Shown: positions 1-6,553 of the stretch, piece by piece
Position numbering within the stretch: position 1 is the stretch's first letter
How the letters are laid out: each line of letters starts with the position of its first letter
NCBI GenBank assembly: GCA_937901345.1
Contig: CALCHM010000175.1
Coordinates: 1-8,132, forward strand
Source of the DNA: an uncultured Prevotella sp.
Lineage (GTDB): Bacteria > Bacteroidota > Bacteroidia > Bacteroidales > Bacteroidaceae
Reading direction: 5' to 3'
Length of the DNA stretch: 8,132 nucleotides
Notes under the pieces: model-generated
The model's input: the letters and a program-made list of their open reading frames with translations, nothing else
Told to the model about the DNA's origin: nothing
Database searches by the model: none
Made by a program: the position numbers and the translations under genes

Positions 1-2440
1 GGTAGTTGTCACCCCAAGTACTCATACTGTTGTAGAGTGAAGTTTCAGTGAGCACACTCCAACCGTGACCCTGATTGTAACGCTTACCAACTTCCTTCCA
101 ACCTGTACTTTGTGCACCGCGGATAATGAAGTTCACGAAGGGTTTGTGGAGATCAGAAAGGTTCGTAATTTCTGTGGGCCAATAGTTCATCTGGATGTTG
201 ATGTTCGTATGAACGTCAGAGTTCCAAGGAGAGTCTGTACCACGGTCGTTCCAAATACCCTGAAGGTTGTTAGGAGCAGCGATGGGTTGACGGTTAGAAC
301 TGATAGCGAGGTAACGACCGAAGTGGAAGTAGAGTTGTTCCAAGAAGAGGTGGTCGTTAGCTGTGCTGTTCGCACCACTATTGTTGGGATAATACTTGTC
401 AATAAGCGTCTTGGTGTCAACTGTAGGCGTTGTAAGACCAAGGTCGAATGTCATGCGCTTAGTGATAGCGTTGAAGTCAGTGATGTGATCTGCTTCAATC
501 GCTTCGTAACCCTTGGCAATAGCAGCTTCAATAGCAGTCTTTGCCTTAGCATTTACGTCAGCTGCTGTTTCTGAAGTGAAGTAGTTGTTCAAAACTTCCA
601 TGTCGCCATTGAAGTTCGTCGCACCCTTCAAGTAGAACGTAATTTCAGTAGCATTTTCAACCTTGATGCCAGCAGCTGTTGTAGTAACTGTAGCACCTTC
701 GTTAGCAACGACATGGAGACGTGCAGCGTGGCTTACAGTCATCTTACCTGTGAAGTAAGCAGTACCGTTTTCGTAAGTAACGTCAGAAGCACCGATACTC
801 TGTCCGGGCTTGAGCTTGAAGATGAGGTTCATCTTGTCATCACCTTCTGCCTTGTACTGAGCTGCAATAACTTGGTCGGGAGCAGAAGAGAGGTACTTGC
901 GAGTGAACTTGCTGCCGTTCGCATTCTTAAATTCTACGCCAGAAATACCATCTTCAATGTCGAGGTAGCGTACGTAGTCGGTAACACCATTCCAAATCGC
1001 TTCGTCCTTGTTTTCAACGATTACAGAACCGAAGTTCATGAATGTACGGTTACCACCGCCTGCACCTACAGTATTTGCGGGACCGCTCCAAAGCGTCTTT
1101 TCATTGAACTGAATTTCTTCGTTGTGGATACCACCGAAAATCATTGCGCCCAATTCACCGTTACCGATGGGGAGTGCGTATTCCATCCAGGGGTAACTTA
1201 CACCAGTCGCTTCAGCAGAAGTAGTGTACCAAAGTGTGTTGGGGTTCTTGGGAACGAAAGTAGAAACACCTGTGACGTCGCTTACTTCGTAGAAATATTC
1301 ATCGGGATATTGTGTGAAGTCCACTTCCTTGATGAAGAACTTACTACCCTGGTCACCAGTTACGCTACCAGTGTTCCAAAGCGCCAAGAAATCACCGCGC
1401 TTGTTCCACCACTTGGTTGTACCAGCAATCTTAATATAAGAGGGATCTGAACTACCGAGGTTGAAAGTACCAGTAAACTTAGTGCTGTGTGTAGTAGACT
1501 TAGGATCAACCATAGAAGTGCGCGCATTCGCTTCATCACCTGTAATACCGAGCACCTTAGAGAGACCTGTTGAATAGTTGTAAACTTGATAGTTATTACC
1601 TGTCTTCACAAATGCCCAAATACCGCGGTTGTCGCTGGGTTCTGTTGCATTGGTGAGCGTCATAGCGTTGCCATTCAAATAGGCAGGGTTAATGCTTACA
1701 TAACCACCGTGACCACCTTGAATAGTGTAGAACTTAGTGCCTTCGTCGAAGTAACTTACGTAAACGTTCATACCATTCACGGTGATAATCGCCATCTTGC
1801 CCGCAACAGCAAGCGCTTGGAACGCTGCCATCTTAAGAACTTCAGTAGTTTCAATGGTTGCTTCGTTCTTATATTCCTGACCGTTGTAACTTACACCCGC
1901 ACCTGCGTCATCCGTACCGAGAACGGTGATAACGTAAGTCTTTTCCATGGGAATTGCTTCCTCAATGCTGAAGCAGTTACCGGGGTCGGTCGTAGTCCAA
2001 GAGTTTACCAAAATACCTTCGTTGGTTTGGTTCTTCTCTTGTGAGTTCATTCCGTTATCACCTAGGCACATCTTCCAAGGATACGAAGCATTATCAACCT
2101 TAGTAATGTTGAGCACAGTCTTAGCAGCGTCTTCCATATTACCATTTGCGCCAACATACTTCTGTGCACCTACGCTGAAGAGGTAAAGGTTGTTGCCGTT
2201 CTTGATAATCTGGAATTGCTGCATGGGGTCAGCCAAGTCTTCCTTGACATTGCCTACAGTCTTACCTGAACTAGAACTGAGTTTGCCTGCGTTTGCTTCA
2301 GAGTAAAGCAAGAACGCACGTTCACTCTTGATGAAATAGACCTTGTCATTGCTGAGTTGCGAAAGGTCTGTCACTTTGTCTGCCCAAACCTGTGCCGTTG
2401 CACAAAGCAGAGAGACAAGCATGAATAAAAATCTTTTCAT
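1..2440 (-). CDS. Secreted GH95 family alpha-L-fucosidase (C-terminus beyond window edge)
   Basis: The frame is open without a stop from ATG at 2440 to the window edge, giving 813 residues. Residues 1-20 form a signal peptide ending VWA before Asp21. Residues about 21-162 and 236-374 look like two appended beta-rich modules, possibly lectin-like, joined by a short domain starting near Met165. The GH95 N-terminal beta-sandwich begins around Asn401, with the hallmark ALPIGNGELGAMIFGG at 422-437 and FNEKTLWSG at 445-453. The start of the (alpha/alpha)6 catalytic domain follows, with LQGIWND and HTNINIQMNYWP (His744, Asn746, Asn748). These Asn residues match the catalytic N-x-N pair of Bifidobacterium AfcA. 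His744 sits where AfcA has His419, which favours fucosidase over alpha-L-galactosidase activity. The general acid Glu and the catalytic Asp lie in the missing part, estimated at 350-400 residues. The family assignment is firm; substrate and linkage are inferred. Codons are strongly biased to GGT, AAC, AAG and GAA. Confidence 0.9.
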   Translation of the reverse strand, partial: MKRFLFMLVSLLCATAQVWADKVTDLSQLSNDKVYFIKSERAFLLYSEANAGKLSSSSGKTVGNVKEDLADPMQQFQIIKNGNNLYLFSVGAQKYVGANGNMEDAAKTVLNITKVDNASYPWKMCLGDNGMNSQEKNQTNEGILVNSWTTTDPGNCFSIEEAIPMEKTYVITVLGTDDAGAGVSYNGQEYKNEATIETTEVLKMAAFQALAVAGKMAIITVNGMNVYVSYFDEGTKFYTIQGGHGGYVSINPAYLNGNAMTLTNATEPSDNRGIWAFVKTGNNYQVYNYSTGLSKVLGITGDEANARTSMVDPKSTTHSTKFTGTFNLGSSDPSYIKIAGTTKWWNKRGDFLALWNTGSVTGDQGSKFFIKEVDFTQYPDEYFYEVSDVTGVSTFVPKNPNTLWYTTSAEATGVSYPWMEYALPIGNGELGAMIFGGIHNEEIQFNEKTLWSGPANTVGAGGGNRTFMNFGSVIVENKDEAIWNGVTDYVRYLDIEDGISGVEFKNANGSKFTRKYLSSAPDQVIAAQYKAEGDDKMNLIFKLKPGQSIGASDVTYENGTAYFTGKMTVSHAARLHVVANEGATVTTTAAGIKVENATEITFYLKGATNFNGDMEVLNNYFTSETAADVNAKAKTAIEAAIAKGYEAIEADHITDFNAITKRMTFDLGLTTPTVDTKTLIDKYYPNNSGANSTANDHLFLEQLYFHFGRYLAISSNRQPIAAPNNLQGIWNDRGTDSPWNSDVHTNINIQMNYWPTEITNLSDLHKPFVNFIIRGAQSTGWKEVGKRYNQGHGWSVLTETSLYNSMSTWGDNY

Positions 2441-2500
2441 AAGATAAGGATTTAAAATGATTGTAAAATGTTGGCAATATTAGGAAATTTGACCAGAAAA

Positions 2501-2519
2501 TCGCGAAAAAAGGTCGCGA
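2501..2519 (-). repeat. TCGCGA inverted repeat in the GH95 mRNA leader
   Basis: The self-complementary hexamer TCGCGA occurs twice (2501-2506 and 2514-2519), separated by 7 nt. In the minus-strand transcript this gives a 6-bp GC-rich stem with a CCTTTTT loop, roughly 60-80 nt upstream of the start codon. It could be an mRNA hairpin or a protein-binding site. The role is unknown. Confidence 0.4.
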
Positions 2520-2541
2520 ATGCTATGTCTACGAATTCCGA

Positions 2542-2574
2542 GCAAAAGTACACATTTCTATCCACCTTTACAAA
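2542..2574 (-). promoter_or_regulatory. Bacteroidota-type promoter of the GH95 gene
   Basis: Read on the minus strand, TTTG (2574-2571) is followed after exactly 20 nt by TACTTTTGC (2550-2542). This matches the -33 TTTG and -7 TAnnTTTG consensus of the Bacteroidota primary sigma factor. Transcription would start near 2536-2538, leaving a leader of about 97 nt before the ATG. Confidence 0.75.
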
Positions 2575-2656
2575 TTATTGCTCCCTAATTCGTTACTGCC
2601 ATGTGAATTACTGCGTCATTGCAGCGGACTGCTGTAGCACTTCTCGTTTTTATTGC

Positions 2657-2665
2657 TACCTTTGC
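2657..2665 (+). promoter_or_regulatory. Candidate -7 element of the GH20 gene (distal)
   Basis: TACCTTTGC is an exact match to the Bacteroidota -7 consensus TAnnTTTG and lies about 150 nt upstream of the GH20 ATG. No clear TTG is seen about 20 nt upstream (2633-2636), so the -33 half is weak. Confidence 0.4.
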
Positions 2666-2709
2666 ATCAAGGTGTATCTAACCTATGAAAAACTAGTGGA
2701 AAGTTCGTT

Positions 2710-2718
2710 TACGTTTGT
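2710..2718 (+). promoter_or_regulatory. Candidate -7 element of the GH20 gene (proximal)
   Basis: TACGTTTGT also matches TAnnTTTG and would give a leader of about 90 nt. No -33 TTTG is found at the right distance (around 2686-2689). It is an alternative or additional start to the distal element; the sequence alone does not decide between them. Confidence 0.3.
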
Positions 2719-2813
2719 TATAAGTTTAAACCACTTTCGTTTTTTCATTTCTCAGTTCGACCAATTCGGATAATCTCTCATACGCTAAACGTTAAAATAA
2801 ACCATAAAATACA

Positions 2814-5024
2814 ATGAAACATTTTTCGCTTAAACAAATCCTAACGTTTTTTGCTCTTTGGGGTGTCGTTGTAGGAACAGCACAACCTACTACTACTGTG
2901 AGCATCATCCCTCAACCTGCACATTTAGTGCAACATGAAGGTGTGTATCAATTACCAGAAAAGTTGACCATTGCTTATGATGCAACGTTAAAAGCACAGG
3001 CTGAATATTTGCAGGAACTTTTGGCACAATCTACAGGTCGCATTGCCGTGATGAAGGAAGGCAAGAAGAAGGGTGACATCGTTTTGCTTGTTGATGCGCA
3101 AGCGCAAAAGGCTGAAGGTTATGCGCTTTCTGTAACACCTAAATATGTGAAGATTACAGCTGCAGATCCTTCAGGTGCGTTTTATGGCATTCAGTCACTG
3201 CTTCAGTTATTCCCTGCTGAAATCTATAGTCAAAAGTGGCAACGCATGACAGCATGGACAGCACCTTGTGTGGAGGTTCAAGATGCTCCTGAGCGTCCAT
3301 GGCGCGGAATGATGCTTGACGTAGCGCGCTATTTCTACGACAAGGAGTTTGTGAAGAAATACATTGACATGATGGCGATGTATAAAATGAACAAATTGCA
3401 GTTCCACCTCATTGATGACTCTGGTTGGCGCCTCGAAATCAAGAAGTATCCACGTTTAACAGAAGTTGGCGCTTGGGCAGGGCCCAATGAAAAGCGTCTT
3501 GGCGGATTCTATACGCAAGATGATATTCGCGAAATGGTGGCTTATGCGAAAGTGCGAGGTGTGGAGTTGGTTCCTGAAATTGAATTCCCTGCGCATATTC
3601 TTTCTGCTGTAGTGGCCTATCCTTGGTTGAGTTGTACAGGTGTGCAACATGAGGTACCGACCCAACACTTCATCAGTCGTGATCTTCTTTGTGCAGGTAA
3701 GGAAACGTCTATCCAATTCCTTCAAGACGTATTGGAAGAAACTGCCGAACTCTTCCCTTCTTCATATATTAATATTGGTGGCGATGAGGCGGTTTACAAA
3801 CGTTATGAAACGTGTCCGGATTGTCAAGCACTTATGAAACGTGAAGGATTGACAAAGGTTTCTGAACTTCAGGGCTATCTTACAAACGTGGTGGCGCAGA
3901 TGATGAAGAAAAAGCATCGCACCCTTATCGGTTGGGAAGAAATCATTATGCGTGGCAAGGTGAACGAACCTGTCGTGGCACTCATTTGGCACAATGTGGC
4001 AGACTCTATTCATGCCACTAAGACAGGACATAAGGCGATTCTTACACCCTGTACGCATATGTATCTTGACTTTCCCGAAGCGAAAATTCCAGGTGAAGTC
4101 CAAGCAGCAACGTGGATGCCTCCCGTATCGTTAGAAAAATGTTACTCTATGCCTGTAAACGATTATTCGGAAAATTCAACCGTACTTGGGGTGCAGGGAT
4201 GTTACTGGAGCGACCAGTTTATTCATGGTCAAGCACTTCAAGAAATCGCATACCTCAATGAAAACCGTTCGGAGAATTATGCAGAATATCTAACTTTCCC
4301 CCGACTTCTTGCCGTGAGTGAAGTGGGATGGAGTAAGCAAAGTCAACGCAACTTTGAAAATTTCCGACTCCGTTTGAGTGACCACTTTAATCGCCTCGAT
4401 CATAAGGGATGTCATTACCGTCTTCCTGTTCCTCGTATTGTAAAGGAGGAAAAAACGACAGACGGAAACACAACATTTACCCTTGTATGCGACGTCCCAG
4501 GTGCGGATATTCGATATACTACTGACGGCAGTTATCCCACAGTCCACTCTCCTAAATATACAACCCCCGTGACTGTTGCGAAGCGCGATGATTTCCGTGC
4601 GATCACTGTAGTTTCAGGTACGCAGTATTCACTTCCGCTATATTTTGCTCCAGACTATTCTGCCTATAAGGCATATGGAGATTATGTCTTTGGTTGGGAA
4701 CCACTTCGTGTGCAAACGAAACCATCTACTTGGCGTTTTGAGGTAACCGGAAAAATTTCTGGAAATGCTACTTACGAGTTGGCGGTGATTCCAACACGTG
4801 GTGACCACCCCGTACGTTTGGGAACCTTAAAACTATGGAAGCGCAACGAACTCATGGCTGAGGTTGTGGCAGATGAAATGCGCAAAGTGGGAGATGGCCC
4901 CGCTATTTATCGTTTCAACCTCGATGCTTTTGAAGCAGGCACTCCTTTCCATATCGAAATTCAGGGATATGGACCAACGGGAAATAATACCAGCGGCATG
5001 ATGTTCTTGCGTAAGGTTGAATAA
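2814..5024 (+). CDS. Secreted beta-N-acetylhexosaminidase, GH20
   Basis: This exo-enzyme removes terminal beta-linked GlcNAc or GalNAc by substrate-assisted catalysis. Residues 1-23 form a signal peptide ending GTA before Gln24, with no lipobox Cys, so the product is probably periplasmic or exported. Residues about 28-155 form the GH20b N-terminal domain (VSIIPQPAHL). The TIM barrel (about 158-510) shows PWRGMMLDVARYF with substrate Arg164, the INIGGDEA motif with catalytic pair Asp324-Glu325, Trp374 (IGWEE), Tyr417/Asp419 (YLDFPE), Trp465 and Glu503 (SEVGW), all expected in active enzymes. A chitobiase-type C-terminal domain (about 550-615, IRYTTDGSYPT) and a further beta-rich region to 736 follow. 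The length is normal for Bacteroidota enzymes. ATG 2814 is chosen because it directly precedes the signal peptide. The gene is divergent from the GH95 gene and is followed by a terminator. Chain-length and linkage preference cannot be read from sequence. Confidence 0.95.
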   Translation: MKHFSLKQILTFFALWGVVVGTAQPTTTVSIIPQPAHLVQHEGVYQLPEKLTIAYDATLKAQAEYLQELLAQSTGRIAVMKEGKKKGDIVLLVDAQAQKAEGYALSVTPKYVKITAADPSGAFYGIQSLLQLFPAEIYSQKWQRMTAWTAPCVEVQDAPERPWRGMMLDVARYFYDKEFVKKYIDMMAMYKMNKLQFHLIDDSGWRLEIKKYPRLTEVGAWAGPNEKRLGGFYTQDDIREMVAYAKVRGVELVPEIEFPAHILSAVVAYPWLSCTGVQHEVPTQHFISRDLLCAGKETSIQFLQDVLEETAELFPSSYINIGGDEAVYKRYETCPDCQALMKREGLTKVSELQGYLTNVVAQMMKKKHRTLIGWEEIIMRGKVNEPVVALIWHNVADSIHATKTGHKAILTPCTHMYLDFPEAKIPGEVQAATWMPPVSLEKCYSMPVNDYSENSTVLGVQGCYWSDQFIHGQALQEIAYLNENRSENYAEYLTFPRLLAVSEVGWSKQSQRNFENFRLRLSDHFNRLDHKGCHYRLPVPRIVKEEKTTDGNTTFTLVCDVPGADIRYTTDGSYPTVHSPKYTTPVTVAKRDDFRAITVVSGTQYSLPLYFAPDYSAYKAYGDYVFGWEPLRVQTKPSTWRFEVTGKISGNATYELAVIPTRGDHPVRLGTLKLWKRNELMAEVVADEMRKVGDGPAIYRFNLDAFEAGTPFHIEIQGYGPTGNNTSGMMFLRKVE

Positions 5025-5053
5025 ACGCAATGATGGATATCAGATATACAATC

Positions 5054-5090
5054 ACGGGAACTCTATGAATTGATACCATAAAGTTCCCGT
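5054..5090 (+). terminator. Rho-independent-like terminator of the GH20 gene
   Basis: ACGGGAACT (5054-5062) pairs perfectly with AGTTCCCGT (5082-5090). After a one-base mismatch the stem can continue with TATG/CATA, leaving a loop of about 9 nt. The 3' side runs into T-rich sequence (TTGTTTTGTATTTT). It begins 30 nt after the GH20 stop. Confidence 0.75.
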
Positions 5091-5134
5091 TGTTTTGTAT
5101 TTTCCAAAAAATGTATTGTTTTATAGGTATATAG

Positions 5135-5183
5135 GATTCTTGGTCGGTAAGTAGGAATATAATAGGGTTACCGACAAAGAATC
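5135..5183. repeat. Imperfect 16-bp inverted repeat, role unknown
   Basis: GATTCTTGGTCGGTAA (5135-5150) is matched by TTACCGACAAAGAATC (5168-5183), with 15 of 16 positions complementary and a 17-nt spacer. Neither side is followed by a convincing T-run, so it does not look like a simple terminator. It could be an RNA hairpin, a protein-binding site or the remains of an element. Confidence 0.6.
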
Positions 5184-5335
5184 GAAAGATTTTGCTTGCC
5201 TTTGCACAAACTTAAATGGACTTAAACTACCTTTGGTGGTTGTTATAGCAGTTATACATAAATATGAGAATCTTAATAATGCAAACTATACACCGTAATT
5301 TTTACTTATTATATTGAAGGTGCTATTGCTTGAAA

Positions 5336-5376
5336 AATAGTCGGTTGCCCAAAATGATCAAGGGCAACCGACTATT
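5336..5376 (-). terminator. Strong terminator of the minus-strand creD/WG-repeat operon
   Basis: AATAGTCGGTTGCCC (5336-5350) and GGGCAACCGACTATT (5362-5376) form a perfect 15-bp stem with an 11-nt loop. Read on the minus strand the stem ends in ACTATTTTTC, giving the U-tract of an intrinsic terminator, 24 nt after the stop of the WG-repeat gene. On the plus strand there is no equivalent T-run, so it is assigned to the minus strand. Confidence 0.85.
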
Positions 5377-5399
5377 ATAGTTAAGTCTATCTATGATGG

Positions 5400-6545
5400 T
5401 TATTTCTTGGATACCACATTACCATTTGTATCTATCAAGTACCAATCATAACTTTCAGGATCTTGTACCTCAAACAAATCTTTTGAGAGCATATTGATAT
5501 CAGAATATAGCGCAAGAGTTAACGGTTTGCCTGTTATGCGATTCATTATACCATAACGGTTCATAACCTCATATTTGGCATAATCGGCAAAAGCATATTG
5601 AATATCTCCACACTCGTTGTAACCAATCGGGTAATTCAGATAATATGTTCCATCAAACATAAATGATTGAACTACATAACCTTCAAAGTCAACCTGCCAC
5701 TTCTTGCCACCTTTAGTTAGAATAAAGCCATCAGACAACACATCTACATAACTATATTCGGCAGGATAAGTAACATTGCCTCTAGAATCAAGCACACCGT
5801 GCTTACTATTATCAGCAATGATTCTGTAACCACTTTCATGTGGTGCCCAGATTTCATCATATGTAGCTTCAACAACCCACTTTCCAGTAGTGTCAATCAA
5901 ACCTAAGTCACCATCTTTATTTGTCATTCTACAATATCCATCGTGGAATAAGTAACCAAAATCCCACATGCGACATTTATCGGAATAGTCGAAATGGAAT
6001 GGAATCACAACCTCGTTATTAGTATTGATAAAACCGATTTTGCCGTCTTTCATAACAGCAGCAAGACCTTCTGAGAATACCCATGCTTTGCGATAGTTGT
6101 TAGTCTCTGCATCGATCACGATTTCTCCATTCTGGATATTTATGTAGCCGCGCTTATTTGGAATGGCATATACTGTTAAAGAATCATTGATAGGACTATC
6201 TGCAACCCAATTCACTTTCGGCGTTGTATATTTGCCTGTACAGTAGTTAAATACACGAACCTTATCGTCCCGGAAACCGTGAACCTCTATATTCTTTGAT
6301 AGATAATTATCTTTCCAGTACCATCTGCCATACTCGCTATCATAGTAGGCATAAGCAATAAGTGCCACAAAACCTAACGGAATCAGAATGAGAATTGTTG
6401 CAATTGAGTGGCGTACCCATTTTGAGCGTTTCTTCCACCAATTACGGATTGTACGCCAAGCAAAGCGACCAGCGACCACAAGAGCCGTAAGGATCAAGGC
6501 TACCACACCAAGCAGTGCCTGAAAAAATTGAGTCAGTCGTTTCAT
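5400..6545 (-). CDS. Membrane-anchored WG-repeat protein
   Basis: The 381-residue product has two hydrophobic segments (about 10-26 and 47-67) separated by a strongly basic, Trp-rich loop (27-46, including WWKKRSKW). By the positive-inside rule that loop is cytoplasmic, which places the rest outside the inner membrane. Residues about 130-381 carry imperfect repeats of the WG beta-repeat type: GYINIQNGEIVI at 133, GFINTNNEVVIP at 171, GLIDTTGKWVVE at 215, GVLDSRGNVTYP at 250, a diverged copy after that, GIMNRITGKPL, and YLIDTNGNVVSKK at the end. Such repeats are common in Bacteroidota exported proteins of mostly unknown function, and no catalytic motif is seen. The ATG lies 2 nt after the creD-like gene's stop, so the two are almost certainly co-transcribed and may be translationally coupled. 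The gene is last in the operon. A surface or envelope-sensing role is only a guess. Confidence 0.85.
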   Translation of the reverse strand: MKRLTQFFQALLGVVALILTALVVAGRFAWRTIRNWWKKRSKWVRHSIATILILIPLGFVALIAYAYYDSEYGRWYWKDNYLSKNIEVHGFRDDKVRVFNYCTGKYTTPKVNWVADSPINDSLTVYAIPNKRGYINIQNGEIVIDAETNNYRKAWVFSEGLAAVMKDGKIGFINTNNEVVIPFHFDYSDKCRMWDFGYLFHDGYCRMTNKDGDLGLIDTTGKWVVEATYDEIWAPHESGYRIIADNSKHGVLDSRGNVTYPAEYSYVDVLSDGFILTKGGKKWQVDFEGYVVQSFMFDGTYYLNYPIGYNECGDIQYAFADYAKYEVMNRYGIMNRITGKPLTLALYSDINMLSKDLFEVQDPESYDWYLIDTNGNVVSKK

Positions 6546-6553
6546 CGTTATTT
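6522..6553. repeat. Direct repeat copy 1, at the WG-repeat gene start
   Basis: These 32 bp match 7839-7870 at 27 positions without gaps, including a perfect 12-bp core CAGTCGTTTCAT (6534-6545). On the minus strand the core is ATGAAACGACTG, the start codon and next three codons (MKRL) of the WG-repeat gene. Identity extends upstream of the ATG and into codons 5-8. Confidence 0.6.

Larger units (their letters stand above)
2441..2813. other. Divergent intergenic region between the two glycosidase genes
   Basis: This 373-bp stretch separates the start codons of the GH95 (minus) and GH20 (plus) genes. It contains a well-formed minus-strand promoter, a small palindromic hairpin in the GH95 leader, and two plus-strand matches to the Bacteroidota -7 element. 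A 101-codon open frame covers most of it (2468-2773), but it overlaps these promoter elements, has no recognisable protein features and is judged spurious. No operator or riboswitch was recognised. Confidence 0.7.
5025..5399. other. Intergenic region between convergent units
   Basis: This 375-bp stretch lies between the GH20 stop and the stop of the WG-repeat gene. It contains the GH20 terminator, an imperfect inverted repeat at 5135-5183, promoter-like motifs at 5197-5205 (TGCCTTTGC) and 5228-5236 (TACCTTTGG), and the operon terminator at 5336-5376. The only small frame worth noting is 17 codons at 5264-5317, with no supporting features. No protein-coding gene is called. Confidence 0.6.

Noticed and set aside
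65..2186. Plus-strand open frames of 79-245 codons in the first 2.2 kb
   Set aside because: They lie antisense to the GH95 gene, whose minus-strand frame shows a signal peptide and family motifs throughout. Their translations are Val/Thr/Cys-rich with no recognisable features.
2468..2773. 101-codon plus-strand frame in the divergent intergenic region
   Set aside because: It overlaps the GH95 promoter and both GH20 -7 candidates, and its translation is low in recognisable features. Such a frame can occur by chance.
5135..5183. Inverted repeat read as an insertion-sequence end or a terminator
   Set aside because: There is no transposase, no flanking target duplication and no T-run. It is kept only as a repeat of unknown role.
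5264..5317. 17-codon plus-strand frame between the terminators
   Set aside because: It is very short, has no clear ribosome-binding context and no neighbouring gene in the same direction.
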